Shown here: positions 6,017 to 14,098 of the stretch, in pieces
Position numbering within the stretch: position 1 is the stretch's first letter
Layout of the letters: every line of letters begins with the position of its first letter
NCBI GenBank assembly: GCA_028691095.1
Contig: JAQUZZ010000008.1
Coordinates: 1 to 14,098 of the forward strand
Reading direction: 5' to 3'
From: Alistipes sp.
Lineage (GTDB): Bacteria; Bacteroidota; Bacteroidia; Bacteroidales; Rikenellaceae
DNA: 14,098 nucleotides
Translations under genes and position numbers: made by a program
The notes under the pieces: model-generated
The model's input: only the letters and a program-made list of their open reading frames with translations
The model's database searches: none
Told to the model about the DNA's origin: nothing

Positions 6017-8296
6017 ATGGGAAACAATGCAAAAAGCAAGAAGGAGGAGGCGCTTCTGTATCACTCAGAAGGTCGCCCAGGAAAGATTGAGGTGATCCCC
6101 ACCAAACCGTACAGTACACAGAAAGACCTTTCGTTGGCCTACTCCCCAGGGGTGGCCGAGCCGTGTTTAGCCATCCAGGAGACTCCGGATGACGCCTATA
6201 AATACACGGCCAAAGGCAACTTGGTGGCTGTGATCTCCAATGGTACTGCGGTGTTGGGTTTGGGTAATATTGGCGCCATGGCCGGAAAACCGGTGATGGA
6301 GGGTAAGGGTTTGTTGTTTAAGACCTTTGCCGATATTGATGTGTTTGATATTGAGGTAGACACCAAAGATACGGAACAATTTATCGAGACGGTCAAAAAC
6401 ATCTCGGTAACCTTTGGCGGCATCAACTTGGAGGACATTAAGGCGCCCGAATGTTTTGTGATCGAGGAGCGTCTGAAAGAGGAGTTGCCGATTCCGGTGA
6501 TGCATGACGATCAGCATGGTACGGCGATTATCTCTTCGGCTGCGCTGCTCAATGCGTTGGAAGTGGTGGGCAAACGGATCGAAGAGGCAAAAGTGGTAGT
6601 CAACGGAGCGGGTGCTGCCGCAGTCTCCTGTGCCAGCCTCTACATGGCCTTGGGTATTCGTCCTGAGAATGTGGTGATGTGCGATAGCAAAGGGGTGATC
6701 TCCGTGCGACGCAAAGATCTGAATCCGATCAAAGCGCGCTTCGCAACCACCCGTGAGGTGAACACCTTGGCGGAAGCCATGGTGGGAGCCGATGTCTTTT
6801 TGGGGCTCTCGATTGCCGATGTGTTGACCCAAGAGATGGTACGCACCATGGCGAAGGATCCGATTGTCTTTGCACTGGCAAACCCCAATCCTGAGATCAG
6901 CTATGAGAACGCGATCGCTTCGCGCGAGGATATTATCTTTGCGACTGGTCGTTCGGACTATCCGAACCAGGTGAATAACGTGTTGGGCTTCCCCTATATC
7001 TTCCGTGGCGCACTGGATGTGCGGGCTACGAAGATCAATGAAGAGATGAAAATTGCAGCCGTACGCGCCTTGGCCGCCTTGGCTAAGGAGCCGGTTCCCG
7101 ATATGGTAGCTACGGCTTACAACGACAACAACATCTCATTTGGTCGTAAATATTTGATCCCTAAGGCTCTTGATCCCCGTTTGATCTCTTGCATTTCGGT
7201 GGCCGTCGCCAAGGCAGCCATTGATTCGGGGGTTGCACGTCATAAAATTCCCGATTGGAAAGCCTATGCCGAAGAGTTGGATAAACGAATGGGTCGGGAC
7301 GACAAATTGATGCGTTCGATTCGTTCGCGCGTTGCAAATGCCGAGCCGCGACGCATTGCCTTCAGTGAGGGCGATCGCCTTTCGACGCTCAAAGCGGCCA
7401 TCCACTTGGTCAACGAGAATTTGGCCTATCCGTTGTTGGTCGGCAGTCGTAAGAAGATCGAAACGTTGCTCAAAGAGAATCATCTCACGCTCGACAGCCG
7501 TTATATTGTAGATTTCCAGGGTGATGCCGAAGAGTCACGTCGTGGCCGTTATGCCTCCTTGCTGTATAGCAAGGTGAGCCGTAAAGGAATCCGGATGAGT
7601 GAGGCGATCAGCTATATGATGCGTCGAGACTGGTTTACCTTGATGATGGTGGATTCGGGAGATGCCGACACCTCGATTTTGGGATACACCCACCGTTACA
7701 ACGAATCGTTGGTTCCGGTGCGTCAGATCTTCACGACCAACAGCAATACCACGTTGGCGGCGATGGAGATTGTGACGACCAAGTACGGCCCGATGTTCTT
7801 TGCCGATATGGCGGTCAACCCCAGTCCTTCGGTGGAGGATCTGGTCAATATTGCCGTGATGACAGCGCGTGCGGTACGTAACTTCGGTATCGAGCCGGTG
7901 ATTGCGATGCTCTCGCACTCCAACTTCGGAACCCACAACGAACCCTTGGCCTCCAAGATCTCGAAAGCGGTGGAGATCCTTCACTATCAATACCCCGACT
8001 TGTTGGTCGACGGAGAGATGAAGGCCGACATTGCCCTGAACAAGAAGGCTCGCATGGAGTTCTATCCCTTCAATAAGTTGGGCGATCGCGAAATCAACGT
8101 TCTGATCTTCCCGAACCTGTCGTCAGCCAACATCTCCTACAAGATGATGGAGATTCTGGGTGGCGCTGAGGTGAATGGGCCGATCCTCATGGGTCTCACC
8201 CGTTCGTGCGTTCACTTGATTCCGGAGGTTGCCTCGACGCGTGCCATTCGCAACTTGAGTGTGATTGCTGCGGCAGAGACCATTTCAACCAAATAG
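6017..8296 (+). CDS. maeB: NADP-dependent malic enzyme with C-terminal phosphotransacetylase-like domain
   Basis: 759 residues, the usual length of MaeB-type enzymes. It decarboxylates malate to pyruvate with reduction of NADP in the cytosol. The malic N-domain spans about 15-160: Tyr42 in LSLAYSPGVA is the likely catalytic Tyr, Lys97 in VMEGKG the catalytic Lys, and Glu139-Asp140 in NLEDI plus Asp164-Asp165 in MHDDQHGTA the metal-site acids. The Rossmann motif VVVNGAGAAA (193-202) binds the cofactor. Residues from about 430 to the end form a phosphotransacetylase-like domain (for example IAFSEGD, PLLVGSRKKIE), which in known MaeB proteins has a regulatory role, binding acetyl-CoA. The ATG at 6017 gives the family's normal N-terminus. 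It stands alone, with a terminator 30 bp after its stop. Confidence 0.96.
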   Translation: MGNNAKSKKEEALLYHSEGRPGKIEVIPTKPYSTQKDLSLAYSPGVAEPCLAIQETPDDAYKYTAKGNLVAVISNGTAVLGLGNIGAMAGKPVMEGKGLLFKTFADIDVFDIEVDTKDTEQFIETVKNISVTFGGINLEDIKAPECFVIEERLKEELPIPVMHDDQHGTAIISSAALLNALEVVGKRIEEAKVVVNGAGAAAVSCASLYMALGIRPENVVMCDSKGVISVRRKDLNPIKARFATTREVNTLAEAMVGADVFLGLSIADVLTQEMVRTMAKDPIVFALANPNPEISYENAIASREDIIFATGRSDYPNQVNNVLGFPYIFRGALDVRATKINEEMKIAAVRALAALAKEPVPDMVATAYNDNNISFGRKYLIPKALDPRLISCISVAVAKAAIDSGVARHKIPDWKAYAEELDKRMGRDDKLMRSIRSRVANAEPRRIAFSEGDRLSTLKAAIHLVNENLAYPLLVGSRKKIETLLKENHLTLDSRYIVDFQGDAEESRRGRYASLLYSKVSRKGIRMSEAISYMMRRDWFTLMMVDSGDADTSILGYTHRYNESLVPVRQIFTTNSNTTLAAMEIVTTKYGPMFFADMAVNPSPSVEDLVNIAVMTARAVRNFGIEPVIAMLSHSNFGTHNEPLASKISKAVEILHYQYPDLLVDGEMKADIALNKKARMEFYPFNKLGDREINVLIFPNLSSANISYKMMEILGGAEVNGPILMGLTRSCVHLIPEVASTRAIRNLSVIAAAETISTK

Positions 8297-8313
8297 CGCG
8301 GCGCAGCGTCGCG
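8297..8313 (+). other. Hairpin directly after the maeB stop codon
   Basis: CGCGGCG and CGTCGCG pair over 7 positions (one G-U) around the loop CAG, starting at the base after TAG. TTGCAA follows. It precedes the main terminator and may shield the 3' end of the mRNA. A loosely similar stretch (CGCGGCG...CGTC...TTGCAA) lies between sdhA and sdhB. Confidence 0.35.
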
Positions 8314-8325
8314 TTGCAAAGACCC

Positions 8326-8363
8326 AAAAAAGCGATCGGATCGTACTTCCCGATCGCTTTTTT
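8326..8363. terminator. Bidirectional-type intrinsic terminator after maeB
   Basis: A perfect 14-bp stem: six A-T pairs plus GCGATCGG/CCGATCGC, around a 10-nt loop. The A6 and T6 arms would support termination on either strand. It ends maeB and sits only one base before the promoter box of the next gene. Confidence 0.9.
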
Positions 8364-8364
8364 G

Positions 8365-8372
8365 TATCTTTG
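8365..8372 (+). promoter_or_regulatory. -7 promoter box for the GH2-like gene
   Basis: TATCTTTG matches TAnnTTTG and lies 41 bp before the ATG at 8414, predicting a leader of about 35 nt. The -33 region would fall inside the maeB terminator and shows no TTTG, so this promoter may need an activator or be weak. Confidence 0.55.
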
Positions 8373-8413
8373 CGCAAGAGGAGCAATCTCTCTCAATTGA
8401 AAAATATAAAACC

Positions 8414-10285
8414 ATGAGATACTATTGGCAGACCCTTTGTCTGACGCTGTGGAGTGCAGCGGCAGGATCGACGCTTGCGGTACAGGCGCAGTCGCCTTTG
8501 GAGAATCCCCAGATTGTCGGAGCCTTGAACGAGCAGCCGGGAAGTCGGATTCAGAGCTATAATAGCCGCGAATTGGCACTCCAGGAGGAGGATAAGGAGT
8601 CCCTCTATCTGCGTTCGCTCAACGGGGAGTGGCGCGTGAAACACTTTCAGGAGGCGGTAGCGTTGGACTCTACAATGGCCGCGGTGGAGTTGGATGATTC
8701 GGCGTGGGAGAAGGTCTCGATCCCCGAAAAAGAGGGGAATGGCGCTTGGGCTACGGTCTATCGTCGTGTCTTTACAATGCCTTTCAAATGGATCGACCGT
8801 GAGGTTTTTGTGCGCCTTGATGCGGTGAGTCGAGCCTATACGGTCTATGCCAACGGGCATCCGGTGGGCTATCACGCGGATTCCAAGACGCCGGCCTATT
8901 TTGATATTACGCGTTATGTGGCCGATGGGAAGAACACGATCACGGTGATTGCCTATGCACACCCGGTGTCGGAGAAGATCGAAAACCGCAATTTGGTAAA
9001 GGGAACGGCCATCGAGGGCGAGGTGACTGTGATGGCACAACCCAAGGTGCGCATTCGAGATTTTGTGGTCGACACCCGGTTTTCGCCCGAGGGGAACGGC
9101 TTGTTCAGCTTCGGCGCGATTGTCAAATCGCATCTGCTCAACCCCAAGGAGGTCAACGTCTACTATGAATTGATTGCGCCCGACGACTCGACGGTGATCT
9201 CGCACGGCAAACGGGATGCCCGCTTTCGCCTGCGACTGGAGGATACGGTGCGGTTTTTTGCCAACCTCCCGAATATTGAGAATTGGAGTTACGAGAGCCC
9301 GAAGCTCTACACCGTGGCGTTGCGCTTGCAACATGAGGGTCGTTTTACCGAATACACCAAGGTGAAGGTGGGTTTTCGCACCGTGGAGTATGACACCACG
9401 GGTATGCGCATCAACGGAGTCCCAGTAACGCTTTATGGGGTCGATTATGCGCTTCCTCGGGAGGAGGAGCAGTGGCGTCGCGATTTGGCCGATTTTCGCA
9501 AACGGGGCATCAATTTTCTGCGGATTGCAGACAATCCCGCGTCGGATCGGTTCTACACCTTGGCAGATCAATACGGCATCTATCTCTGCAATCGGGCGAA
9601 TCTGGATGCACGGCAGAGCGGAGGCTCCCTACAACGCGGAGGAACACCGGCCAATGACACCCTGTGGGCGAGTGCCTACACCGATCGGGTGATGAATATG
9701 TATTATACCTCCCAAACCCATCCCTCAATCTTGATGTTCGAGTTGGGCGGTGAGGCCGGTCGAGGCTATGGAATGTATGAGGCCTACCTGCGCCTCAAAG
9801 CAGAGGAGACAGAGCGGCCGGTGATCTACGAGAGTGCCGGAGCCCAGTGGAACACCGACATGGTGGTGGGGACACCCGAGGGGCGCAATGCCTCGGACAC
9901 GCGGTTTACGCTCCACTTTGCATCGTCGGAGAGCACCGGTGAGGCGGGAAATCCGGTGGCTCAATCGACGATCCTTGAGGCTCCGGGCATAGGGAAGTTC
10001 GAACTTTTCAACGGCTGCATGATCGCCGATTTGCGCAATTTCCGCGTAGGATACACCATTACCTCGGGATCCAAGCAGAAATTAGTTGCCGAGGGGATCT
10101 GTCCGGTGGCATTGGCTCCCCAGCAACGTACGACCGTACAGGTTCCGTTGGAGGGCGTCAAGCCGGGGAAATACACGCTGACGATCTACTTGGCCTATAA
10201 AGATTCGGAACCGGTGGCTCCGAGCGGTGAGCGGATTGTGGAACGGAGTTTTCCGTTGGTGGTTCCCAAGCCTCCGAAAAAATAG
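8414..10285 (+). CDS. Secreted LacZ-like glycoside hydrolase family 2 protein, probably catalytically dead
   Basis: 623 residues; LacZ-type enzymes have about 1000. A Sec signal peptide (hydrophobic 7-22, likely cleavage after VQA at 25) sends it to the periplasm or beyond. Then follow a GH2 sugar-binding jelly roll (about 60-190, SLNGEWRVKHF), an Ig-like domain (about 205-325), part of a TIM barrel (about 335-480) and a second Ig-like domain (about 525-615). Aligned by eye to E. coli LacZ, acid/base Glu461 is kept as Glu447, but Asn460 is Gly446, Mg ligands Glu416 and His418 are Asp398 and Arg400, His391 is Asp373, the His-rich loop around 357 is gone, and about 100 residues with nucleophile Glu537 are missing. 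The C-terminal LacZ domain is absent. The frame is intact, so this is no recent frameshift. A sugar-binding or scaffold role is inferred. It stands alone, not in a polysaccharide utilization locus with susC/susD. Confidence 0.8.
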   Translation: MRYYWQTLCLTLWSAAAGSTLAVQAQSPLENPQIVGALNEQPGSRIQSYNSRELALQEEDKESLYLRSLNGEWRVKHFQEAVALDSTMAAVELDDSAWEKVSIPEKEGNGAWATVYRRVFTMPFKWIDREVFVRLDAVSRAYTVYANGHPVGYHADSKTPAYFDITRYVADGKNTITVIAYAHPVSEKIENRNLVKGTAIEGEVTVMAQPKVRIRDFVVDTRFSPEGNGLFSFGAIVKSHLLNPKEVNVYYELIAPDDSTVISHGKRDARFRLRLEDTVRFFANLPNIENWSYESPKLYTVALRLQHEGRFTEYTKVKVGFRTVEYDTTGMRINGVPVTLYGVDYALPREEEQWRRDLADFRKRGINFLRIADNPASDRFYTLADQYGIYLCNRANLDARQSGGSLQRGGTPANDTLWASAYTDRVMNMYYTSQTHPSILMFELGGEAGRGYGMYEAYLRLKAEETERPVIYESAGAQWNTDMVVGTPEGRNASDTRFTLHFASSESTGEAGNPVAQSTILEAPGIGKFELFNGCMIADLRNFRVGYTITSGSKQKLVAEGICPVALAPQQRTTVQVPLEGVKPGKYTLTIYLAYKDSEPVAPSGERIVERSFPLVVPKPPKK

Positions 10286-10327
10286 AGATTGTACGGGACG
10301 GGGCGGAATCCCTACCTGCCCGAGTAT

Positions 10328-10370
10328 GAGAGACCGAATGTGCCAGCGTGCAGATTCGGTCTCTCGTTTT
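10328..10370 (+). terminator. Intrinsic terminator after the GH2-like gene
   Basis: A perfect 12-bp stem, GAGAGACCGAAT with ATTCGGTCTCTC, around a 14-nt loop that can pair further (TGC with GCA), followed by GTTTT. It lies 42 bp after the stop codon. Confidence 0.85.
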
Positions 10371-10458
10371 CTCCGAAGGCCTTGGCGCGGCGAGGAAACA
10401 TGCTCTGCTTCTGAGTTTGTTGCGAGGGGGTTGCATGGTGACGGTCTGTTCCTTTTGA

Positions 10459-10498
10459 CCTATAAGTTCCTATAAGTCCCCGAAAGTCCTCATAAATC
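10459..10498. repeat. Tandem 10-bp repeat, four units
   Basis: Four adjacent decamers: CCTATAAGTT, CCTATAAGTC, CCCGAAAGTC, CTCATAAATC. The first two differ at one base and the last two are more worn. The other strand reads GACTTATAGG AACTTATAGG. From memory, similar TTATAGGGA-type tandem decamers occur between genes in other Bacteroidales. Function unknown. Confidence 0.55.
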
Positions 10499-10553
10499 TC
10501 GATCACACGACAAGTCCCCTTTCTCCGATATTTCCTCGATCGCTCCAGTACAA

Positions 10554-10600
10554 AATAAGCAGCGGGGCATGAATCTTACATTCATGCCCCGCTGCTTATT
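10554..10600 (-). terminator. Perfect 21-bp-stem terminator of the sdh/frd cluster
   Basis: AATAAGCAGCGGGGCATGAAT (10554-10574) pairs fully with 10580-10600 around a 5-nt loop, and TTTT follows on the minus strand. It lies 42 bp past the sdhB stop. The A/T-rich ends of both arms mean it could also stop plus-strand transcripts from the GH2 side. Confidence 0.9.
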
Positions 10601-10642
10601 ATATATGGGGATTACCTCTTTCAGGCAACCCTTGTGAATGCC

Positions 10643-11386
10643 TTAGTCCTTCAATTTGGCCGATAAAAATTCGCGGTTTAATCGGGCAATGTGCGCAATC
10701 GAGATTCCTTTGGGGCACTCGGCTTCGCAAGCACCGGTGTTGGTGCAGGCTCCGAAGCCCAATTCGTCCATTTTGGCAACCATAGCCTTTGCACGACGAG
10801 CTGCTTCGACCCGACCTTGCGGAAGTTTGGCCAACGAGGAGACACGGGCTGCGACAAACAGCATGGCCGAGCCATTCTTGCAGGTTGCCACGCACGCACC
10901 GCAACCAATGCAGGCGGCTGCATCCATACTCTCATCTGCGTCGGGTTTGGGAATCGGAATCGCATTGGCATCGGGTACTCCGCCGGTGCTCACCGAGACG
11001 AAACCGCCAGCCTGAAGAATCTTATCGTAGGCACTACGGTCTACGGCCAGATCCTTGATGACCGGGAAGGCGCGTGAACGCCACGGTTCGATCGTGATCG
11101 TATCGCCATCTTTGAATTTACGCATATGGAGCTGGCAGGTGGTGATGTCGGTGTCGGGCCCATGGGCATGACCGTTGATGTGCAAGGAGCACATTCCGCA
11201 GATTCCCTCACGGCAATCGTGGTCGAAGACGATGGGATCCTCCCCTTTCTTGATGAGGTTATTGTTCAAGATGTCCAACATCTCCAGGAATGAAGTGTCG
11301 GGCGAGATATTATCGACGGTGTAATCGACGAATTTCCCTTGAGCCTGGGCGTTTTTCTGACGCCATATTTTTAATTTCAGATTCAT
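10643..11386 (-). CDS. sdhB: Succinate dehydrogenase/fumarate reductase iron-sulfur subunit
   Basis: 247 residues, the usual length. It carries electrons between the flavoprotein and the membrane cytochrome b of complex II on the cytoplasmic side. All cluster ligands are visible: Cys58, Cys63, Cys66 and Cys84 for [2Fe-2S] (CREGICGMC), [11 protein letters not shown] (159-169) for [4Fe-4S], and [11 protein letters not shown] (214-224) with the flanking positions for [3Fe-4S]. The ATG at 11386 ([10 protein letters not shown]) matches the Bacteroidales family start; an in-frame GTG at 11413 would add nine unrelated residues. It is the last gene of the cluster, 124 bp after sdhA, an unusually wide gap for such an operon. 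In anaerobic Bacteroidales the complex works mainly as fumarate reductase, so frdB is an equally valid name. Confidence 0.96.
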   Translation of the reverse strand: MNLKLKIWRQKNAQAQGKFVDYTVDNISPDTSFLEMLDILNNNLIKKGEDPIVFDHDCREGICGMCSLHINGHAHGPDTDITTCQLHMRKFKDGDTITIEPWRSRAFPVIKDLAVDRSAYDKILQAGGFVSVSTGGVPDANAIPIPKPDADESMDAAACIGCGACVATCKNGSAMLFVAARVSSLAKLPQGRVEAARRAKAMVAKMDELGFGACTNTGACEAECPKGISIAHIARLNREFLSAKLKD

Positions 11387-11510
11387 GAATTCAAAATTTA
11401 CGTGATTCAACACGGTTTGAAACTAATATTTCCCGTTGGCCGAGACGCGGCGTGCGTCCGCTTGCAACGCGCTGAGACGGGGCTGTGGAGCCACCCTCTC
11501 GAAGGGGTGT
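11387..11510 (-). other. sdhA-sdhB spacer with stop-adjacent hairpin
   Basis: CACCC (11492-11496) pairs with GGGTG (11505-11509) right after the sdhA stop codon, with no T tract, so it is not an obvious terminator. GACGC-GGCGT-GCGTC nearby may form a second small hairpin. The spacer could uncouple the mRNA stability or translation of sdhB from sdhA. I see no TAnnTTTG box in it. Confidence 0.35.
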
Positions 11511-13454
11511 TTAGTCCTTGTAGTTACGTTGCGCCAAGTGTACCGCCTCGAAGGTGAGGGGTTCTTTCACCAACTCCGGTTCTTTGTCGGTTCCGGTGTA
11601 GGCCCATGCGGCTACGTAAGCAAAGTCTTCGTCGTCTCGTTTGGCTTCGCCTTCGGGAGTCTGCATCTCAACCCGGAAGTGTCCACCGCAGGATTCGTGA
11701 CGGTTCAGACCGTCGCGTGCCATCAATTCGCCCAACTCCAAGAAGTCGGCCAAACGAATCGCCTTCTCCAACTCTTGGTTGAACTCTTTGTCGGTGCCCG
11801 GAACGTTGACATTGACCCAGAACTCCTTGCGCAGGGCTTGAATCTCGACAATCGCTTTCTCCAAGCTCTCCTTGGTACGTGCCATACCGACATTCTCCCA
11901 CATGATGTGACCCAACTTTTTGTGCAGGTCGTCCACCGTGTCTTTACCCTTGATCGAGAAGAGTTTTGCGATTTTCTCTTTCACCGATTTCTCGGCAGCC
12001 TCAAACTCGGGGGTGTCGGTCTTCACCTTGGGCGACTGAATCTCGTGCGAGAGGTAATCGCCAATGGTGTAGGGAAGTACAAAATAACCGTCGGCCAAAC
12101 CCTGCATCAATGCCGAAGCACCCAGACGGTTGGCTCCGTGATCCGAGAAGTTGGCCTCCCCGATGGCATAGAGTCCGGGGATGGTGGTCATCAGGTTGTA
12201 ATCGACCCAAATACCGCCCATGGTGTAGTGTACGGCCGGGAAGATGGTCATCGGTTCTTTATAGGGGTTGACGTCGGTAATCTTCTCATACATCTGGAAG
12301 AGGTTGCCGTAGCGTTCGCGAATGGTCTGTTCGCCCAAGCGTGCGATGGCGGTCGAGAAGTCCAAGAATACGGCCAATCCGGTGTCGTTTACGCCGAAGC
12401 CGGCATCGCAACGCTCTTTGGCAGCACGCGAAGCCACGTCACGGGGAACCAAGTTTCCGAAGGCCGGATAGCGACGCTCCAGATAGTAGTCGCGATCCTC
12501 TTCGGGAATCTGCGACGCCTTGAGTTTCTTGGCGCGGATTTTCTCGACGTCCTCTTTCTTTTTGGGAACCCAGATTCGACCATCGTTACGCAAGGACTCG
12601 GACATCAGGGTCAGTTTAGACTGCTGGGTGCCGTGTACCGGAATACAGGTGGGGTGAATCTGCGTAAAGCAAGGGTTTGCAAATGCGGCACCCTTCTTAT
12701 AACATTGCCATGCAGCCGATCCGTTGGAGTTCATGGCGTTGGTCGAGAGGAAGAAGACGTTGCCGTAACCGCCCGTGGCCAGCACAACGGCATGAGCCCC
12801 GAAACGTTCGATCTCTCCGGTGACCAAGTTACGGGTGATGATACCCCGTGCTTTGCCCTCCACCATCACCAGCTCCAGCATCTCATGACGGGGGTAGCTC
12901 TTCACGCTTCCCTGGGCAATCTGGCGATTCAGAGCCGCATAGGCTCCCAAGAGCAACTGCTGTCCGGTCTGACCGCGAGCATAGAACGTACGTGAAACCT
13001 GAGCACCACCGAAGGAACGGTTGGCCAACAATCCGCCGTATTCGCGAGCGAAAGGTACGCCTTGAGCGACACACTGGTCGATAATCAGGTTCGACACTTC
13101 GGCCAAACGATAGACGTTGGCTTCCCGGGCACGGTAGTCACCGCCCTTGATGGTGTCGTAGAAGAGACGGAATATCGAGTCGTTGTCGTTTTGGTAGTTC
13201 TTGGCTGCATTGATACCACCCTGTGCGGCAATACTGTGAGCACGACGGGGAGAGTCGCTGATGCAGAAAACCTTGACGTTATATCCTAATTCTCCGAGAG
13301 AAGCAGCCGCAGAGGCACCACCCAATCCGGTTCCGATGACGATGATGTCGAGTTTACGCTTATTCGCCGGGCTGACTACCTTGATTTCGGCTTTGTGTTT
13401 GCTCCATTTTTCGGCCAATGGACCTTGAGGAGCTTTTGAATCTAACTTTATCAT
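11511..13454 (-). CDS. sdhA: Succinate dehydrogenase/fumarate reductase flavoprotein subunit
   Basis: 647 residues, the usual length in Bacteroidales. It interconverts fumarate and succinate at a covalently bound FAD. The Rossmann motif is [21 protein letters not shown] (37-57). His73 in [11 protein letters not shown] is the likely FAD attachment site. Further family motifs are HPTCIPVHG in the substrate region, [10 protein letters not shown] with the catalytic Arg, [10 protein letters not shown], and [21 protein letters not shown] near the C-terminal FAD contact. The ATG at 13454 ([17 protein letters not shown]) fits the family start; a TTG at 13466 is rejected. It lies 42 bp after sdhC on the same strand, so the order is sdhC-sdhA-sdhB as in other Bacteroidota. 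In an anaerobe it would act as fumarate reductase (frdA). Confidence 0.97.
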   Translation of the reverse strand: MIKLDSKAPQGPLAEKWSKHKAEIKVVSPANKRKLDIIVIGTGLGGASAAASLGELGYNVKVFCISDSPRRAHSIAAQGGINAAKNYQNDNDSIFRLFYDTIKGGDYRAREANVYRLAEVSNLIIDQCVAQGVPFAREYGGLLANRSFGGAQVSRTFYARGQTGQQLLLGAYAALNRQIAQGSVKSYPRHEMLELVMVEGKARGIITRNLVTGEIERFGAHAVVLATGGYGNVFFLSTNAMNSNGSAAWQCYKKGAAFANPCFTQIHPTCIPVHGTQQSKLTLMSESLRNDGRIWVPKKKEDVEKIRAKKLKASQIPEEDRDYYLERRYPAFGNLVPRDVASRAAKERCDAGFGVNDTGLAVFLDFSTAIARLGEQTIRERYGNLFQMYEKITDVNPYKEPMTIFPAVHYTMGGIWVDYNLMTTIPGLYAIGEANFSDHGANRLGASALMQGLADGYFVLPYTIGDYLSHEIQSPKVKTDTPEFEAAEKSVKEKIAKLFSIKGKDTVDDLHKKLGHIMWENVGMARTKESLEKAIVEIQALRKEFWVNVNVPGTDKEFNQELEKAIRLADFLELGELMARDGLNRHESCGGHFRVEMQTPEGEAKRDDEDFAYVAAWAYTGTDKEPELVKEPLTFEAVHLAQRNYKD

Positions 13455-13496
13455 GTCTATATTCAATTTTTTGTTTTTCAGTCCGTAAAAGATCCC

Positions 13497-14098
13497 TTAG
13501 CAGCAGACTCCACCGCACAGGCTCCGAAGATAGAAGACCACAACCACCACGGCAAAACCGAGGAAGATGATCGTAGAGAAGACATTCGCGATACATTTAA
13601 GGCGTTGCAGCCACACCTGGTTGTCCCAACCGATGGTTTGGAAAGCACTCCAAAAGCCGTGGGTCAAGTGGAACCATATTGCGGCAAACCATACCAAGTA
13701 GATCAAGCAATAGATCGGATTGGCGAAGAGGTCTGCAATATAAGCTGCTCCGTCGGTCGGGCCGAAGGCTCCCAGCTCATGGTTCCCGATGATCTCGGCA
13801 AACTGCATATTATACCAGAAGTTGTAGAGGTGCAGCAGCAGCCCCACTACGACGATGGCGCCCAGAACGAACATATTGCGCGAAGCCCATTCCACCTCTT
13901 TGGGCATTGCGGTCACTGCGTAACGCTGTGTGCCGCGTGCACTGCGGTTGTTGAGCGTCAATGCGGTGGCATACACGATGTGCACCAGAAAACCGCCCGC
14001 CAAGATCAACGTGCCGGCCAGCGCATACCAGTTAGCACCTAAAAATTCACAAATCGCATTGTAGGCGTCGGTTGAGAAGACGGCTGCAATGTTCATCG
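13497..14098 (-). CDS. sdhC: Succinate dehydrogenase/fumarate reductase cytochrome b subunit (cut by window edge)
   Basis: 199 residues from the first Met in the window, with the true N-terminus beyond the right edge. The Met at 14096 (MNIAAVFSTDAYN) is probably internal: related proteins carry a first membrane helix of about 30-35 residues before the equivalent of this point. Four membrane segments are visible, at about 21-46, 73-97, 126-146 and 168-191 (window numbering), making five with the missing one, as in the single-chain di-haem cytochrome b of complex II. Candidate haem ligands are His39, His89, His143 and His146. It anchors the SdhAB part to the inner membrane and exchanges electrons with menaquinone (family knowledge). 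The C-terminus ends in a Cys-rich CGGVCC tail. The operon promoter lies outside the window. Confidence 0.93.
   Translation of the reverse strand, partial: MNIAAVFSTDAYNAICEFLGANWYALAGTLILAGGFLVHIVYATALTLNNRSARGTQRYAVTAMPKEVEWASRNMFVLGAIVVVGLLLHLYNFWYNMQFAEIIGNHELGAFGPTDGAAYIADLFANPIYCLIYLVWFAAIWFHLTHGFWSAFQTIGWDNQVWLQRLKCIANVFSTIIFLGFAVVVVVFYLRSLCGGVCC

Larger units (their letters stand above)
10286..10642. other. Convergent intergenic region between the GH2-like gene and sdhB
   Basis: No gene is supported. It contains the terminator of each flanking unit and a short tandem decamer repeat, listed separately. The remaining parts (about 10371-10458 and 10499-10553) show nothing I can interpret. 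Confidence 0.6.

Noticed and set aside
8393..9571. Minus-strand open frame of about 390 codons over the GH2-like gene
   Set aside because: It is antisense to a frame with a signal peptide and GH2 domains. The translation is rich in Arg, His and Ile without recognisable motifs.
8414..10285. Polysaccharide utilization locus
   Set aside because: No susC/susD pair, no sulfatase and no other glycosidase accompany the GH2-like gene; it stands between maeB and sdhB.
11436..12995. Plus-strand open frame of about 520 codons
   Set aside because: It is antisense to sdhA, whose motifs are complete. The long open frame reflects the codon bias of sdhA.
14094..14096. ATG at 14096 as the sdhC start
   Set aside because: Related cytochrome b subunits have a further membrane helix before this point, and the frame stays open to the window edge.

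Overview
The window looks like chromosomal DNA of a Bacteroidota member, most likely order Bacteroidales; the genus cannot be fixed from sequence alone. The pointers are: -7 promoter boxes of the Bacteroidetes form TAnnTTTG before several genes, no strong Shine-Dalgarno sequences, a Bacteroides-type sdhC-sdhA-sdhB (frd) cluster, a malic enzyme fused to a phosphotransacetylase-like domain, and a lipoprotein whose N-terminus resembles a Bacteroidales transglutaminase-like family. Family calls rest on motif recognition; no database search was run.

Left part (1-2926). The N-terminal 192 codons of a lipoprotein run off the left edge on the minus strand, behind a PanE-type ketopantoate reductase also on the minus strand. 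Divergent from panE is fabD (malonyl-CoA:ACP transacylase), which ends in a strong intrinsic terminator. Both sides of the panE/fabD gap carry a TAnnTTTG box, and an inverted repeat overlaps the predicted panE transcription start.

Middle part (2742-6016). A ROK-family repressor follows a long, structured leader and probably forms a transcription unit with a downstream GNAT acetyltransferase. A small stand-alone protein of the type I restriction HsdR N-terminal nuclease fold converges on the GNAT gene with a 21-bp overlap. Three copies of an undescribed intergenic repeat of about 60-110 bp lie in this part: after fabD, after the ROK gene, and between the nuclease gene and maeB.

Right part (6017-14098). 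maeB (759 aa) is followed by a terminator that abuts a promoter box for a secreted LacZ-like glycoside hydrolase family 2 protein. That protein has lost most catalytic residues and much of its barrel. Convergent to it is the sdhB-sdhA-sdhC cluster (complex II, succinate dehydrogenase/fumarate reductase), closed by a perfect 21-bp-stem terminator; sdhC runs off the right edge. Malic enzyme and fumarate reductase fit the C4-dicarboxylate metabolism typical of succinate-producing Bacteroidales.

I see no phage, IS element, CRISPR array, tRNA or rRNA. No clear new multi-gene system is evident. The points most worth following up are the dispersed repeat family, the structured ROK leader with three copies of one octamer, and the degenerate GH2 protein.
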